Positions 1 to 9,622 of a stretch of DNA of 64,000 bases are shown one piece after another (positions within the stretch are counted from its first letter, which is position 1; each line of letters begins with the position of its first letter). The notes under the pieces were generated by a model. The model was not told the DNA's origin and searched no databases. It saw only the letters and a program-made list of their open reading frames with translations. The stretch is from an uncultured Acidimicrobiales bacterium. Its GTDB lineage: Bacteria > Actinomycetota > Acidimicrobiia > Acidimicrobiales > CATQHL01. The translations under genes and the position numbers were made by a program. Location of the stretch: contig CATQHL010000001.1 of assembly GCA_958295925.1 (NCBI GenBank), positions 1,747,753 through 1,811,752 of the forward strand, given 5' to 3'.

Positions 1-265
1 GCTGGGCAGATACGACGCGGAAGAGCGGGCGGAAAGAGCATCAAAGACCACTGCCGCCCAGGAGGCCAGGCGCCGGAGGGTTGAGGCCAGCCGGGCTGCG
101 GCGGAGCAGAGGGAACTGGAGGAGGCAGAAGTGGCCGACGAGGTGCCCGACGAGGGGTCAGACGTGGAAGGCGCCATCGGCGCACAGCAGGAGCAGGCGC
201 CGAAGCCTCCGCCGAAGGCGAGGAAGCCCCTGCAGCGAGGGAAGAGGGCGGGAAGAAACGAATGA
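1..265 (+). CDS. rplV: Ribosomal protein L22, C-terminal extension (partial)
   Basis: The reading frame enters from the left edge and stops at TGA 263-265, 16 bases before rpsC. Only a charged tail rich in Glu, Arg, Ala and later Pro and Lys is visible; none of the conserved L22 fold is in the window. The call rests on position, since rplV is the gene directly before rpsC in the S10 operon, and on the known habit of actinobacterial L22 to carry long acidic or basic tails. The tail alone would not identify the protein. Confidence 0.6.
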   Translation, partial: LGRYDAEERAERASKTTAAQEARRRRVEASRAAAEQRELEEAEVADEVPDEGSDVEGAIGAQQEQAPKPPPKARKPLQRGKRAGRNE

Positions 266-281
266 GACTCAAGGAGGTCTG

Positions 282-1199
282 ATGGGACAAAAGGTCAATC
301 CCTACGGGTTCAGGCTCGGTATCACCACAGACTGGAAGTCGCGCTGGTTCGCCACCCGCAAGGAGTACCAGGAGTTCGTGATTGAGGACTGGAAGATACG
401 CGACTACCTGATGGGGGAGTTGCCCCATGCCGCCATCAGCCGCATCGAGGTGGAGCGCACCCGTGACCGCCTACGCATTGACGTCCACACGGCAAGGCCG
501 GGCATCGTGATCGGGCGCAAGGGTTCGGAGGCCGACCGTCTCCGCACAAGGCTTGCCGAGATCACCGGCAACAAGAAGGTGCAGCTGAATGTCCAGGAGA
601 TAAAAGAACCGGAGCTCGAGGCTGCTCTTATCGCCCAGGGCATCGCTGATCAGCTCACCGGTCGGGTGGCGTTCCGGCGCGCCATGAAGCGGGCTGTCCA
701 GAACGCCCAGAAGGCGGGCGCCAAGGGCATACGGGTTCAGTGCTCCGGGCGGCTGGGCGGATCAGAGATGGCCCGCACCGAGTGGTATCGGGAGGGACGG
801 GTGCCTCTTCATACCCTTCGCGCCGACATCGACTACGGCTTCAGGGAGGCTCACACCACATACGGGCGGATCGGGGTGAAGGTCTGGACGTACAAGGGCG
901 ACATCCTGCCTTACCAGATTGACAGCGAGGAGAAGATCAAGAGAGAGGTGGCCATGGCGGTTGGGGAGACGGCGGGCGGCCCTGTGCGTGCTCGCCGTGT
1001 GGTGGCCTCATCCGCCAGACGCCGCACAGAGGCGAGCGAGCAGCAGCCGGAGTATCCAACCGATCTCGACGAGATGCGCCCGCTCGTGGCAGAGGCCGAC
1101 GAGGAGTTCGAGCGTCTGCTCGAGCAGGAGGAGGAAATCGAGAGAGCTGCCCGCGAGCAGCACGAGACGCCGCATTTCCGGCCGGGGGACGCCGAGTAG
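282..1199 (+). CDS. rpsC: 30S ribosomal protein S3
   Basis: S3 sits at the mRNA entry channel of the small subunit. The start [14 protein letters not shown] is the classic S3 N-terminus, so the ATG at 282 is chosen over the longer open frame beginning at 81; AAGGAGGT at 271-278 is an excellent ribosome binding site. The KH domain is visible, with the [11 protein letters not shown] loop near residue 90. At 305 residues it is longer than the usual 210-240 because of an acidic, Glu-rich C-terminal tail. It sits between rplV and rplP, as expected in the S10 operon. Confidence 0.98.
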   Translation: MGQKVNPYGFRLGITTDWKSRWFATRKEYQEFVIEDWKIRDYLMGELPHAAISRIEVERTRDRLRIDVHTARPGIVIGRKGSEADRLRTRLAEITGNKKVQLNVQEIKEPELEAALIAQGIADQLTGRVAFRRAMKRAVQNAQKAGAKGIRVQCSGRLGGSEMARTEWYREGRVPLHTLRADIDYGFREAHTTYGRIGVKVWTYKGDILPYQIDSEEKIKREVAMAVGETAGGPVRARRVVASSARRRTEASEQQPEYPTDLDEMRPLVAEADEEFERLLEQEEEIERAAREQHETPHFRPGDAE

Positions 1200-1201
1200 T
1201 C

Positions 1202-1618
1202 ATGTTGATGCCAAAAAAGACCCGCTACCGCAAGCAGCACCGCGGGCGAACCAAAGGAATGACCAAGGGCGGGGCGGAGCTCGCCTTCGGCGACTACGGA
1301 ATCCAGACGCTGGAGCCAGGCTGGATCACCGCCCCTCAGATAGAGGCGGCCCGTGTGGCGATGACTCGCCACGTACGACGGGGCGGAAAAGTGTGGATCA
1401 ACGTATTTCCCGACAAGCCGGTCACTCAGAAGCCGGCGGAGACCAGGATGGGCTCAGGCAAGGGAAACCCGGAGCGCTGGGTCGCCGTGGTTCGCCCGGG
1501 CAGGGTGCTTTTTGAGCTTTCGTATCCCGACGCAACGGTGGCGCGTGAAGCCATCGACCGGGCTATCCAGAAACTGCCCGTGAAAGCGCGGTTTCTATCA
1601 AGGCATCAGGGGATCTAG
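1202..1618 (+). CDS. rplP: 50S ribosomal protein L16
   Basis: L16 helps position tRNA in the A site of the large subunit. The N-terminus [16 protein letters not shown] and the internal [17 protein letters not shown] stretch are diagnostic. The length of 138 residues is normal. It starts two bases after the rpsC stop and is followed directly by rpmC, so translation is probably coupled along the operon. Confidence 0.98.
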   Translation: MLMPKKTRYRKQHRGRTKGMTKGGAELAFGDYGIQTLEPGWITAPQIEAARVAMTRHVRRGGKVWINVFPDKPVTQKPAETRMGSGKGNPERWVAVVRPGRVLFELSYPDATVAREAIDRAIQKLPVKARFLSRHQGI

Positions 1619-1620
1619 CT

Positions 1621-1962
1621 GTGGCGCGCAAGTACTTCCTGCCAAAGCTTGGGAACGAGGAGTTGGTGGTGCTTCTCGACGAGACCAAGGACGACCTGTT
1701 CAACCTGAGGTTTCAGCGGGCCACGGGTCAGCTCGACAACACGAACCTTATTAAACAGACCCGCCGCGAGGTGGCTCGCATCCACACTGAGCTGAGGATT
1801 CGGGAGATCGCAATGGCCGACAGGCGACCCCTGTCGGGAGCCAAAGCAGGCAGGCAGGCGCAAGTAGGCGCAGACGTTGACGCCGAAGCCACCGAGGAGA
1901 CCGACTTCCTGCGCCCTGAGCGAAAGGGGCGTCTGAGGAGAAAGCGCAGACGAGATGACTGA
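1621..1962 (+). CDS. rpmC: 50S ribosomal protein L29
   Basis: The start is GTG at 1621, two bases after the rplP stop. Residues 1-65 show the two-helix L29 fold, with [15 protein letters not shown] and a following Arg-rich helix. L29 lies near the peptide exit tunnel. The family is normally 60-75 residues, but this one has 113; the extra C-terminal part is hydrophilic, acidic in the middle and ends in a run of Arg and Lys. The last 8 bases overlap rpsQ. Confidence 0.95.
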   Translation: MARKYFLPKLGNEELVVLLDETKDDLFNLRFQRATGQLDNTNLIKQTRREVARIHTELRIREIAMADRRPLSGAKAGRQAQVGADVDAEATEETDFLRPERKGRLRRKRRRDD

Positions 1963-2233
1963 AGACATGGCGGCAACCCCCGATCGCAACCGCAGAAAGC
2001 ACCGTGACGGCGTTGTCGTCTCGGCGTCGATGGATCGTACGGCCGTGGTGCTGCTCACCGAACGTGTGCGTCATCGCAGCTACGGGAAGATCGTGCGCCG
2101 CTACAAGCGCCTCTACGTCCACGACGAGAACAACACCCTTGGGGTGGGGGATCGGGTGCGGATAGCCGAGACGCGCCCTATTTCCAAGTTGAAGCGCTGG
2201 CGTCTCGTGGAGATCCTGGAACGGGCAAGGTAG
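1955..2233 (+). CDS. rpsQ: 30S ribosomal protein S17
   Basis: S17 binds 16S rRNA early in assembly and has an OB fold. The motifs [14 protein letters not shown] and the later [10 protein letters not shown] and [14 protein letters not shown] are typical. The first ATG at 1955 overlaps rpmC by 8 bases; an ATG four codons downstream is an alternative start. The length of 92 residues is normal. rplN follows after 9 bases. Confidence 0.97.
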   Translation: MTEDMAATPDRNRRKHRDGVVVSASMDRTAVVLLTERVRHRSYGKIVRRYKRLYVHDENNTLGVGDRVRIAETRPISKLKRWRLVEILERAR

Positions 2234-2242
2234 GGGGCTCGG

Positions 2243-2611
2243 ATGATTCAACAGGAAACCCGCCTCAGGGTGGCGGACAACTCAGGGGCGAAGGAGGTGC
2301 TCTGCATAAAGGTCCTGGGCGGATCGGCGCGGAGGTACGCCTCCATCGGGGATGTTTTTGTCGGCACGGTTAAATCGGCCATGCCGGGTTCGGCGGTAAA
2401 GAAGGGCGACGTGGTGCGCTGCGTGGTTGTGCGTACCCGCAAGGAGAAGCGCCGGGCAGACGGCAGCTACATACGCTTTGACGAGAACGCTGCCGTGCTG
2501 CTGAACGAACAGAATCAACCCAGCGGAACCCGCATATTCGGCCCCGTCGGGCGCGAGTTGCGGGAGAGGCGTTTCATGCGAATCGTCTCCCTCGCCGCCG
2601 AGGTCATCTGA
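2243..2611 (+). CDS. rplN: 50S ribosomal protein L14
   Basis: First gene of the classical spc cluster. It starts [18 protein letters not shown], the hallmark of L14, and is exactly 122 residues, the family standard. L14 forms part of the subunit interface. The stop codon shares one base with the rplX start (TGATG), which suggests coupled translation. Confidence 0.99.
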   Translation: MIQQETRLRVADNSGAKEVLCIKVLGGSARRYASIGDVFVGTVKSAMPGSAVKKGDVVRCVVVRTRKEKRRADGSYIRFDENAAVLLNEQNQPSGTRIFGPVGRELRERRFMRIVSLAAEVI

Positions 2612-2928
2612 TGGCCAAGATACGCAAAGGCGACCGGGTGGTGGTGCTGTCGGGAAAGGATCGAGGTGAGGAGGGTGTGGTGTCCACAGTCTTCCCCAAG
2701 GACGGAACCGTGCTTGTCGACGGCCTGAACGTTGTCCGCAAGCACCAGAAGCCCAACAGGGCGGGGGTGATGCAAGGCGGGATCATCGACAAGGACATGC
2801 CCATTCCCCTCTCGAGGATTGCCATCATCAGCCCGGAGGACGGTAAGGCCACCAGGGTTGGGTACCGCTTCAACCCCGACGGCGAGAAGGTGCGCATCTG
2901 CAGGCGCACAGGGGCGGACATCCCGTGA
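2611..2928 (+). CDS. rplX: 50S ribosomal protein L24
   Basis: An assembly-initiator protein of the large subunit with a KOW motif ([18 protein letters not shown] near the N-terminus). The length of 105 residues fits. It overlaps rplN by one base and rplE by four bases. Confidence 0.98.
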   Translation: MAKIRKGDRVVVLSGKDRGEEGVVSTVFPKDGTVLVDGLNVVRKHQKPNRAGVMQGGIIDKDMPIPLSRIAIISPEDGKATRVGYRFNPDGEKVRICRRTGADIP

Positions 2929-3509
2929 GCGTCTCCGCGCCCCCGACGACAGACCAGCCTCGCCTGCTGCTTCTTTACCGGGAGGAGATTCGACCCCGCC
3001 TGCTGGAGGAGCTCGGTTTGAGCAACATCCACGAGGTGCCGACGCTGGAGAAGATCGTTCTCAACATGGGCGTGGGAGAGGCCACGCGTCAGGCCCGTCT
3101 GCTCGAAGGCGCCATAGCAGACATGACCGCCATAGCCGGTCAGCGTCCCGTGACGGTGCGGGCGCGCCGCTCCATCGCAGGCTTTCGGTTGAGGGAGGGG
3201 AACATCGTGGGGGTGAAGGCCACGCTGCGGGGGAATCGGATGTGGGAGTTCCTCGACCGTCTCATCAACCTCGCCATCCCCCGCATCAGGGACTTCCGCG
3301 GCCTGCCCCTGAGCTCTTTCGACGGGCACGGCAACTACTCCCTGGGGGTGCGGGAGCAGCTCATCTTCCCGGAGATCGACTACGACAAGATTGACACGGT
3401 ACGGGGCATGGACATTGCCGTCGTCACCACAGCCGACGACGACGCGAGCGCCCGTGCCCTGCTGGAGGCCTTCAGCTTCCCGTTTCGGCGGGTTGCGACA
3501 GGGCGCTGA
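2925..3509 (+). CDS. rplE: 50S ribosomal protein L5
   Basis: L5 binds 5S rRNA in the central protuberance. The GTG start at 2925 overlaps the rplX stop. Diagnostic stretches are [12 protein letters not shown] near residue 45, [12 protein letters not shown] near 85, and the C-terminal [16 protein letters not shown]. The length of 194 residues is slightly long through the N-terminus. A 110-base gap without a gene separates it from rpsN. Confidence 0.98.
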   Translation: MSVSAPPTTDQPRLLLLYREEIRPRLLEELGLSNIHEVPTLEKIVLNMGVGEATRQARLLEGAIADMTAIAGQRPVTVRARRSIAGFRLREGNIVGVKATLRGNRMWEFLDRLINLAIPRIRDFRGLPLSSFDGHGNYSLGVREQLIFPEIDYDKIDTVRGMDIAVVTTADDDASARALLEAFSFPFRRVATGR

Positions 3510-3619
3510 GGGGTGGCGGGGGAAGCCGCTCAAACGGGCGCAGGCGAAGACACGCAAACGAGCAGAGGCGGAAGAAAAGAGCCCGCGGAGAACACGGAAC
3601 AGACAAGGAACAGGAGCAA

Positions 3620-3805
3620 ATGGCAAAGAAGGCGTTGATATACAAGCAGGCCCAGACCCCCAAGTTCAGGGTGAGGGCGTACACCCGCTGTCGCCGCTGC
3701 GGTCGGCCCAGGTCGGTGTATCGCAGGTTCGGGCTCTGCCGCCTGTGCCTGCGCACCCTGGCGCACGCGGGGGAGATTCCGGGACTCACCAAGGCCAGCT
3801 GGTAG
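3620..3805 (+). CDS. rpsN: 30S ribosomal protein S14, zinc-binding short type
   Basis: A 61-residue S14 of the short zinc (type Z) form. Two CxxC pairs, CRRC at 24-27 and CRLC at 40-43, bind zinc. It starts [10 protein letters not shown] and ends GLTKASW. The preference for the zinc form is common in actinobacterial core operons. It lies between rplE and rpsH as expected. Confidence 0.98.
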   Translation: MAKKALIYKQAQTPKFRVRAYTRCRRCGRPRSVYRRFGLCRLCLRTLAHAGEIPGLTKASW

Positions 3806-3815
3806 GAGCCGCCAT

Positions 3816-4217
3816 ATGACCATGACCGACCCCATCGCCGACATGCTCACAAGAATCCGAAACGCCAACCTGGCCATGCACGACGAAGTGCACATGCCCT
3901 CTTCGAAGATGAAGAAGGCCATAGCCGATGTGCTTAGGCGGGAGGGCTACATCGCTGACTATTCCGTGCATGGCGAGGGAGGCCCGTCTCAGGTTCTCAC
4001 CATCGACCTTAAGTACTCCCCTGAGCGCGAGCGGGTAATAACCGAGCTGAGGAGGGTTTCGAAGTCCGGGCGTCGGGTATACACCAAGGCCGACAAGGTT
4101 CCCCGGGTCAAAGGCGGGCTGGGCATCGCAGTGCTGTCAACCAGCAAGGGGCTTATGACCGATCAGGATGCCCGTCGCAGACGCCTCGGCGGCGAAGTTC
4201 TCTGCTTCGTCTGGTAG
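3816..4217 (+). CDS. rpsH: 30S ribosomal protein S8
   Basis: An rRNA-binding assembly protein of 133 residues. It starts [18 protein letters not shown] and ends with GGEVLCFVW, where the conserved GLMTDQDAR box precedes it. In many bacteria S8 represses spc translation; no such site was tested here. Confidence 0.99.
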   Translation: MTMTDPIADMLTRIRNANLAMHDEVHMPSSKMKKAIADVLRREGYIADYSVHGEGGPSQVLTIDLKYSPERERVITELRRVSKSGRRVYTKADKVPRVKGGLGIAVLSTSKGLMTDQDARRRRLGGEVLCFVW

Positions 4218-4228
4218 CAATCGGCGAC

Positions 4229-4768
4229 ATGTCCCGCATAGGAAAAGCCCCCATAGTCGTCCCGTCGGTTGTCTCGGTGGACATCGGCGAGGGAGTCGTT
4301 ACCGTGAGTGGCCCTCGAGGGGTGCTCAGCAAGTCGATTCCCGATCGCATAGCGGTGTCGAGGTCGGGTGACGAGATTCGTGTGGAGCGCTCCGACGACG
4401 AGCGCGAGAGCCGCTCGCTGCACGGCCTCACCAGGGCGCTGATCAACAACATGGTCATAGGGGTGAGCGAGGGCTACCAACGAGATCTGGAGATAGTGGG
4501 GGTGGGGTACAGGGCGGTTGCGAAGAACGACCGACACCTGGAGCTTCAGCTGGGCTTCAGCCACCCGGTCTTCGTTGAAGCACCCGACGGTGTGAACTTC
4601 GAGGTGCCACAGCCCACGCGTATCCGGGTCTTGGGAATAGACAAACAGAAGGTCGGCCAGGTGGCAGCCGAGATTCGGGCGCTCCGCAAGCCTGAGCCCT
4701 ACAAGGGCAAGGGCATTCGCCACGCTGGGGAAGTCGTCCGCCGCAAGGCGGGCAAGGCCGCAATCTAA
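4229..4768 (+). CDS. rplF: 50S ribosomal protein L6
   Basis: L6 lies near the sarcin-ricin loop and supports elongation factor binding. It starts [15 protein letters not shown], and the C-terminal box [18 protein letters not shown] is diagnostic. The length is 179 residues. It is separated from rpsH by 11 bases. Confidence 0.99.
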   Translation: MSRIGKAPIVVPSVVSVDIGEGVVTVSGPRGVLSKSIPDRIAVSRSGDEIRVERSDDERESRSLHGLTRALINNMVIGVSEGYQRDLEIVGVGYRAVAKNDRHLELQLGFSHPVFVEAPDGVNFEVPQPTRIRVLGIDKQKVGQVAAEIRALRKPEPYKGKGIRHAGEVVRRKAGKAAI

Positions 4769-4793
4769 GAGAGGAATCCAAGGGAGAGGCAAG

Positions 4794-5156
4794 ATGGCCA
4801 ACGTTTCAGCCACCCGTCAACACGCCCGTCGGCGCAGGCATCGCAGGGTGCGGAAGAAGATTTCGGGTTCGGCCGAGCGCCCCCGTCTGGCAGTGTTCCG
4901 CTCCAACCGCCACATAAGCGCCCAGCTCATCGACGACGTCGCCGGAAGGACCCTGGCGGCCGCCTCCAGCTTGGAGCCTGCCGTCCGTTCCGCCCCTTCC
5001 CCGATGCAGGCGGCGTCGGAGGTCGGTCGCCTCATTGCCGAGCGCGCCAATCAGGCCGGTCTTGTCGCTGCGGTGTTCGACCGGGGCGGATTCCAATATC
5101 ACGGGCGAGTAGCGGCCGTGGCCGACGCGGCCCGCAAATCGGGATTGGATCTCTGA
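4794..5156 (+). CDS. rplR: 50S ribosomal protein L18
   Basis: A 5S rRNA-binding protein of 120 residues. The motifs [20 protein letters not shown] and the C-terminal [20 protein letters not shown] identify it. The N-terminal arm is Arg- and His-rich. rpsE begins one base after its stop. Confidence 0.98.
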   Translation: MANVSATRQHARRRRHRRVRKKISGSAERPRLAVFRSNRHISAQLIDDVAGRTLAAASSLEPAVRSAPSPMQAASEVGRLIAERANQAGLVAAVFDRGGFQYHGRVAAVADAARKSGLDL

Positions 5157-5157
5157 G

Positions 5158-5742
5158 ATGGCATCTCCAGAACCTCAGATATCGCAACTCCGACTCAATG
5201 AATCCCGGGTGATACACATCAACCGCGTGGCCAAGGTTGTAAAGGGCGGACGCCGCTTCTCCTTTTCAGCCCTGGTGGTTATCGGCGACGGCGAAGGCAA
5301 CGTGGGCCTGGGCTACGGCAAGGCCAAGGAAGTGCCTCTGGCTATTCAGAAGGGGACGGAGGAGGCCAAGCGGGAGATCTTCAGCGTTCCGCTGGCGGGC
5401 AGCACGATCGTGCACGAAGTGCTCGGCAGCTGGGGGGCGGGGAAGGTGTTGCTCAAGCCTGCCGCCCCTGGAACCGGAGTAATCGCCGGGGGCGCTGCGC
5501 GTCTCATACTGGAAGAGGCGGGAGTGCGTGACGTGCTCTGCAAGTCGCTGGGATCGCCCAACTACATCAACGTGGCCCGCGCCACCATAAACGGGCTGAA
5601 GTCGCTTATGAAGCCCGACGGCGTGGGCAGGTTGCGGGGGCGTCACCCGTCGGAATTTGTGCCTCCCGGCCTGCTGGCCGCCTACAACGAGACGATGCGC
5701 GAGAGGGCGTTGCGCGAGACAGGAAGGGCAGAGGGAAGATGA
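5158..5742 (+). CDS. rpsE: 30S ribosomal protein S5
   Basis: S5 contributes to decoding fidelity. It shows the double-stranded RNA-binding motif around [19 protein letters not shown] and the [20 protein letters not shown] segment. The length of 194 residues is normal. The last four bases overlap rpmD. Confidence 0.98.
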   Translation: MASPEPQISQLRLNESRVIHINRVAKVVKGGRRFSFSALVVIGDGEGNVGLGYGKAKEVPLAIQKGTEEAKREIFSVPLAGSTIVHEVLGSWGAGKVLLKPAAPGTGVIAGGAARLILEEAGVRDVLCKSLGSPNYINVARATINGLKSLMKPDGVGRLRGRHPSEFVPPGLLAAYNETMRERALRETGRAEGR

Positions 5743-5930
5743 GCTTGTCCTTGTCAATTACACAGGTTCGTTCAGCCATCGGGCGTCATCCCAGCCAGCG
5801 AGCCACCTTGCGGGCCCTTGGCCTGGGCCGGATAGGGAAATCCCGCACGCTGCCCGACCGTCCGGAGATTCGGGGAATGGTATTCAAGGTCTCGCACCTC
5901 GTGAGGGTGGAGGAGGTTGCTGGCCAATGA
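5739..5930 (+). CDS. rpmD: 50S ribosomal protein L30
   Basis: A 63-residue L30. The pattern [20 protein letters not shown], then LGLGRIGKS and a C-terminal VSHLVRVEE, is typical. It overlaps rpsE by four bases and rplO by four bases, so three genes are tightly coupled. Confidence 0.97.
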   Translation: MSLSLSITQVRSAIGRHPSQRATLRALGLGRIGKSRTLPDRPEIRGMVFKVSHLVRVEEVAGQ

Positions 5931-6415
5931 AGGTTCACGATCTCAAACCGGCGCCGGGCAGCCGCCGTCCTCCCAAGCGGGTCGCCCGGGGCATCGGAGG
6001 CAAGGGGGGAAAGACGGCAGGGCGCGGCACCAAGGGCCAGCGCGCCCGGGGCAAGGTGCCCGTGGGATTCGAGGGCGGACAGATGCCCCTGGCGCGACGC
6101 TTGCCCAAGCTGAGGGGGTTCAACAACCCGTTCAGGGTGGAGTATCAGCCGGTGAACCTGGACACCATTGAGGAATCTGGGCTCGTCGAGGTGAGCCCAG
6201 AGACTCTGTTCGAGCACGGCCTCGTCGGCAAGGGCGCCTTGGTGAAGGTGCTTGGCCGGGGGGAGATAACCCGGGCGGTGAACGTAAGCGCCCACGCCTT
6301 TTCCAGTTCGGCCTTGTCGGCTCTGGCGGAAGTGGGGGCTACCGTGAAAGTACTGCCCAAGCCGTGGGGGGATCGCCGGCCGCCCGCGCGGGGCAACGCC
6401 CTCACCAACCGCTAG
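5927..6415 (+). CDS. rplO: 50S ribosomal protein L15
   Basis: The start is placed at ATG 5927 ([18 protein letters not shown]), the conserved L15 N-terminus, although the frame stays open further upstream. The glycine-rich KGGKTAGRGTKGQRARG stretch and the later GFEGGQMPLARRLPK are diagnostic. The length is 162 residues. It overlaps rpmD by four bases; secY follows after 21 bases. Confidence 0.98.
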   Translation: MKVHDLKPAPGSRRPPKRVARGIGGKGGKTAGRGTKGQRARGKVPVGFEGGQMPLARRLPKLRGFNNPFRVEYQPVNLDTIEESGLVEVSPETLFEHGLVGKGALVKVLGRGEITRAVNVSAHAFSSSALSALAEVGATVKVLPKPWGDRRPPARGNALTNR

Positions 6416-6436
6416 CGCGCACGTTCGGGAAGCACC

Positions 6437-7768
6437 GTGTTTCTCCGGGTTCTAAAGAACATCACCAATGTCTTCCGTATACCGGATCTGCGGGCGAAGA
6501 TCCTCTTCACGCTCAGCATGCTCGTGGTTTACCGACTGGGGGCGTTCATCCCGGCGCCTGGCATCAACCTGGAAGCCATTCGACCGCTCCAAGAGGCTGC
6601 CGAGGACGGCGGCATTCTGAACTTTCTTCAGCTCTTCTCCGGCGGGGCCTTGACTCAGTTCGCAATCTTTTCCCTTGGCGTCTTCCCCTATATCACCGCC
6701 TCCATCATCATGCAGGTGCTCGGTGTGGTAGTGCCTCGCATAGAGCAGTGGCAGCAGCAGGGCGCAGTGGGGCAGCGGAAAATCAACCAGTGGACCCGCT
6801 ACATGACCATCGGCATCGCCATAATCCAGGCGACAGGGTTCGCCTTTCTGTTCCACAACAGCGGCGGGGGGCTGGCAGGCGGGGGAGGAATCCCCGACCT
6901 GCTGCCCAACTTCACGGTACCCAGGGTCGGCCTGGTGGTGCTCACGCTCACCGCAGGAACCGCCCTGTTGATGTGGATGGGCGAGCTCATGACCCAGAAG
7001 GGCGTGGGTAACGGGATGTCAATCATCATCTTCGCGGCGGTTGTCAGCTCTCTTCCCAGCCAGTTCGCCTCAGTGAAGGGCAACTCCGGCTGGGGGGGCG
7101 TCTTCTATGTGCTGGCGATGTATCTGGTGATGCTGGTGCTGATCGTGTTCGTCGAGCAGGGGCAGCGACGCATAACCGTGCAGTTCTCAAAGCGTGTAGT
7201 GGGACGGCGGATGACCACCGGCGGCAGCACGTACATCCCGCTCAAGGTGAACCAGTCGGGCGTGATCCCCATTATCTTCGCCAGTTCGGTGCTGTATCTT
7301 CCGCAGCTCATCGCCGTCGTGCTGCCTTCCTCAGGATGGGGGGAGTCGGTGCGGAACTGGGTGAACGATCATCTCGTGCGATACGACGATCCCTTCTACC
7401 TGATCTTCTTCGGCCTGCTGATCGTCGGCTTCGCGTATTTCTACACTTCCATCAGCTTCGACCCGGTGAAGCAGGCCGACAACATCCGCAAGCAGGGCGG
7501 GTTCATCCCAGGGATACGGCCTGGACGCCCCACAGAGCGTCATCTCGCGCACGTGCTTTCGCGTATCACCCTGCCCGGCTCGCTCTTCCTGGCCCTCATC
7601 GCGCTCACCCCGGCGGTGGTGATCGGCAACATCGTCCCTACCAACACCCAGGGCATCTTCAGCTTCACAGGCATCTCCATCCTCATCGCAGTAGGGGTGG
7701 CGCTTGAGACCATGAAGCAGATCGACAGCCAACTGATGCTGCGCAACTACGAGGGATTCCTGAAGTGA
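6437..7768 (+). CDS. secY: Protein translocase subunit SecY
   Basis: The channel subunit of the Sec translocon in the cytoplasmic membrane, 443 residues with the ten hydrophobic helices of the family. It starts at GTG 6437. Recognisable boxes are FLQLFSGGALTQFAIFSLGV with PYITASIIMQ, the cytoplasmic loop QRRITVQFSKRVVGRR, and IRKQGGFIPGIRPGRPTERH near residue 350. It lies after rplO and before adk, as in most spc operons. Confidence 0.99.
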   Translation: MFLRVLKNITNVFRIPDLRAKILFTLSMLVVYRLGAFIPAPGINLEAIRPLQEAAEDGGILNFLQLFSGGALTQFAIFSLGVFPYITASIIMQVLGVVVPRIEQWQQQGAVGQRKINQWTRYMTIGIAIIQATGFAFLFHNSGGGLAGGGGIPDLLPNFTVPRVGLVVLTLTAGTALLMWMGELMTQKGVGNGMSIIIFAAVVSSLPSQFASVKGNSGWGGVFYVLAMYLVMLVLIVFVEQGQRRITVQFSKRVVGRRMTTGGSTYIPLKVNQSGVIPIIFASSVLYLPQLIAVVLPSSGWGESVRNWVNDHLVRYDDPFYLIFFGLLIVGFAYFYTSISFDPVKQADNIRKQGGFIPGIRPGRPTERHLAHVLSRITLPGSLFLALIALTPAVVIGNIVPTNTQGIFSFTGISILIAVGVALETMKQIDSQLMLRNYEGFLK

Positions 7769-7781
7769 TTCGCGTGGACGC

Positions 7782-7808
7782 GCGCGGCCCGGCCAAGTCG
7801 GGCCGCGC
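7782..7808 (+). other. Perfect GC hairpin between secY and adk
   Basis: GCGCGGCCCG at 7782-7791 pairs perfectly with CGGGCCGCGC at 7799-7808 around a seven-base loop. No T-tract follows, so it is not a textbook intrinsic terminator. It could damp expression of adk relative to secY or stabilise the secY mRNA end. Confidence 0.5.
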
Positions 7809-7835
7809 CAACGGCGGCCGGGGGGCGCGGCGGAC

Positions 7836-8390
7836 TTGAAGGTCCTGGTCATCCTTGGGCGGCAAGGATCAGGCAAGGGGACTCAGTGCGCGATGCTGGA
7901 ACGGCGACTGGGTGTAAGACACCTGTCCACCGGCGATCTGTTGCGCGCCGCCGCCGAGAGCGGCACGCCCCTTGGGCGTCGGGCCTCGGGGGTAATGCGA
8001 GCCGGAGATCTCATGCCCGACGACATGATGTGCGAAGTGGTAAGAGAGAGTCTGGGCTCTCTGCCGCAGGAAAGCGTCGTAGTCCTGGACGGGTTTCCCC
8101 GTACGCCTGTTCAGGCCGAGGCCCTTGAGGAGATGACAGCGCCGGGCGGGCTGACCGGGGCGGTCGTCCTGTCGGTTCCGGTCGAGGAGGTCTCCGGCCG
8201 GATGCACCTGCGCGGACGAACCGACGATACGGAGGAGGTGATTGCTCGTCGTCTGGAGCTGTACGAGAATCAGACGGCGCCGCTGGTCTCCTGGTTTGCC
8301 GAGCGCGGGCTGGCTGTGGAGGTGGACGGTGTGGGGTTGCCGGAGGAGATCTTCGAGAGGCTCTCCGAAGTGGTGAGGGCGATGATCTGA
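7836..8390 (+). CDS. adk: Adenylate kinase
   Basis: Interconverts ATP plus AMP with two ADP in the cytosol. The P-loop is GRQGSGKGT at 8-16 rather than the commoner GPPGAGKGT; the AMP-site box DGFPRT and the RGRTDD segment are present. At 184 residues it is the short-LID form without zinc cysteines. The start is TTG at 7836; no better start fits the N-terminus. The usual map gene does not follow; infA is next. Confidence 0.95.
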   Translation: MKVLVILGRQGSGKGTQCAMLERRLGVRHLSTGDLLRAAAESGTPLGRRASGVMRAGDLMPDDMMCEVVRESLGSLPQESVVVLDGFPRTPVQAEALEEMTAPGGLTGAVVLSVPVEEVSGRMHLRGRTDDTEEVIARRLELYENQTAPLVSWFAERGLAVEVDGVGLPEEIFERLSEVVRAMI

Positions 8391-8416
8391 TGCAGCCCAA
8401 ATGTGCCTTCGGAATG

Positions 8417-8445
8417 TTGTCCTCCGCAGTACAGCAGCCTAGAAT
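8417..8445 (+). promoter_or_regulatory. Predicted housekeeping promoter before infA
   Basis: TTGTCC at 8417-8422 and TAGAAT at 8440-8445 are separated by 17 bases. This is a good vegetative sigma-factor promoter in a 109-base gap. It would let infA, rpmJ, rpsM, rpsK, rpsD and rpoA be transcribed apart from the spc operon. Confidence 0.55.
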
Positions 8446-8499
8446 GACAGGTCGCGCCCGGAACGGGGAATCCGTGTTCGGGCTGAGGGGAGCGGAGTC

Positions 8500-8724
8500 C
8501 TGACAAAGTCCAAACAAGACGCAATCCTCCTGGAAGGGAAGGTGCTCGAATCCCTTCCGAACGCAATGTTTCGGGTGGAGTTCGATAACGGGCACAAGGT
8601 GCTGGCGCACATCTCCGGAAAGATGAGGATGCACTACATCAGAATCCTGCCAGGCGACAGGGTGCAGGTGGAGCTGACCCCGTACGACCTCACACGCGGC
8701 CGCATCACCTACCGATACAAGTGA
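8500..8724 (+). CDS. infA: Translation initiation factor IF-1, probable CTG start
   Basis: IF-1 occupies the ribosomal A site during initiation. The core [20 protein letters not shown] and the end [13 protein letters not shown] are unmistakable. The first ordinary start in frame (GTG 8542) would remove the conserved first strand (...AILLEGKV). The frame is open upstream, and CTG at 8500 would give 74 residues with the family's [16 protein letters not shown] N-terminus; AGGGGAG at 8486-8492 lies seven bases before it. A non-canonical CTG start is therefore inferred. No ATG, GTG or TTG lies at that position. Confidence 0.85.
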   Translation: MTKSKQDAILLEGKVLESLPNAMFRVEFDNGHKVLAHISGKMRMHYIRILPGDRVQVELTPYDLTRGRITYRYK

Positions 8725-8731
8725 GTTGCTA

Positions 8732-8845
8732 ATGAAAGTCCGTCCAAGCGTCAAAGCAATGTGCGACCGCTGCCAGATAGTGCGTCGGCACAACCGCGTC
8801 CGGGTCATCTGCGAAAACCCGCGTCACCGCCAGAGGCAGGGCTGA
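8732..8845 (+). CDS. rpmJ: 50S ribosomal protein L36
   Basis: A 37-residue protein, too short for many ORF callers. It starts [20 protein letters not shown] and ends in a basic tail. Three cysteines and a histidine (C11, C14, C27, H32) form the zinc-binding version of L36. It lies seven bases after infA and one base before rpsM, the standard order. Confidence 0.97.
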   Translation: MKVRPSVKAMCDRCQIVRRHNRVRVICENPRHRQRQG

Positions 8846-8846
8846 G

Positions 8847-9230
8847 ATGGCGCGCATTGTCGGAGTCGACATCCCACGGCAGAAACGCACGGTTATCGCC
8901 CTCACCTACATCTACGGGATCGGCCCTTCCATTGCCACCAAAACCTGCACAGATGTGGGCATCAACCCTGATGTCCGGGTGAAGGACCTCACCGAGCAGG
9001 AGGTGGCCAGGATCCGCTCCTATATAGATGAAAATCTGAAGGTTGAAGGCGACCTTCGCCGTCAAGTCAGCCAGGACATCAGCCGCAAGATAGAGGTCGG
9101 CTGCTACCAGGGCATCAGGCATCGCAAGGGGCTGCCGGTGCGAGGTCAGCGAACCCACACCAACGCTCGCACTCGCCGCGGGCCCCGCCGGGCGGTGGCG
9201 GGCAAGAAGTCCGTGATGAAGAAGAAGTAA
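8847..9230 (+). CDS. rpsM: 30S ribosomal protein S13
   Basis: A head protein that contacts the P-site tRNA. It starts [14 protein letters not shown] and contains [10 protein letters not shown] and the C-terminal [20 protein letters not shown]. The length of 127 residues is normal. It begins one base after rpmJ. Confidence 0.99.
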   Translation: MARIVGVDIPRQKRTVIALTYIYGIGPSIATKTCTDVGINPDVRVKDLTEQEVARIRSYIDENLKVEGDLRRQVSQDISRKIEVGCYQGIRHRKGLPVRGQRTHTNARTRRGPRRAVAGKKSVMKKK

Positions 9231-9232
9231 CG

Positions 9233-9622
9233 ATGGCCGAGAGTTCTTCGCGGCGCCGTCGCCGCGACCGCCGAGTTGTGGGCCATGGAGTGGTGCACAT
9301 AAAGAGTTCGTTCAACAACACGATCATCACCGTCTCAGACCTCCAAGGCAATGTGATCGCCTGGTCGTCCGCCGGCAGCGTGGGTTTCACAGGCTCACGG
9401 AAGTCCACGCCGTTCGCGGCCCAGATGGCTGCTGAGGAGGTCGCACGGCAGGCTATGGAGTTCGGCGTGCGAAAGGTGGACGTGCAGGTGAGGGGAACCG
9501 GGTCGGGCCGTGAGACGGCAATCCGCTCCCTTCAAAGCCTGGGCCTGGAGGTGACCGGAATCAAAGACGTGACGCCGATGCCCCACAACGGCTGCCGCCC
9601 ACCCAAGCGCCGGAGGGTCTGA
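9233..9622 (+). CDS. rpsK: 30S ribosomal protein S11
   Basis: A platform protein of 129 residues. [19 protein letters not shown] and the C-terminal [18 protein letters not shown] are conserved. The stop shares one base with the rpsD start. Confidence 0.99.
   Translation: MAESSSRRRRRDRRVVGHGVVHIKSSFNNTIITVSDLQGNVIAWSSAGSVGFTGSRKSTPFAAQMAAEEVARQAMEFGVRKVDVQVRGTGSGRETAIRSLQSLGLEVTGIKDVTPMPHNGCRPPKRRRV

Noticed and set aside
2604..3626. Long minus-strand frame (340 codons) opposite rplX and rplE
   Set aside because: It lies antisense to certain ribosomal genes, and its translation is a GC-rich mirror with no family pattern.
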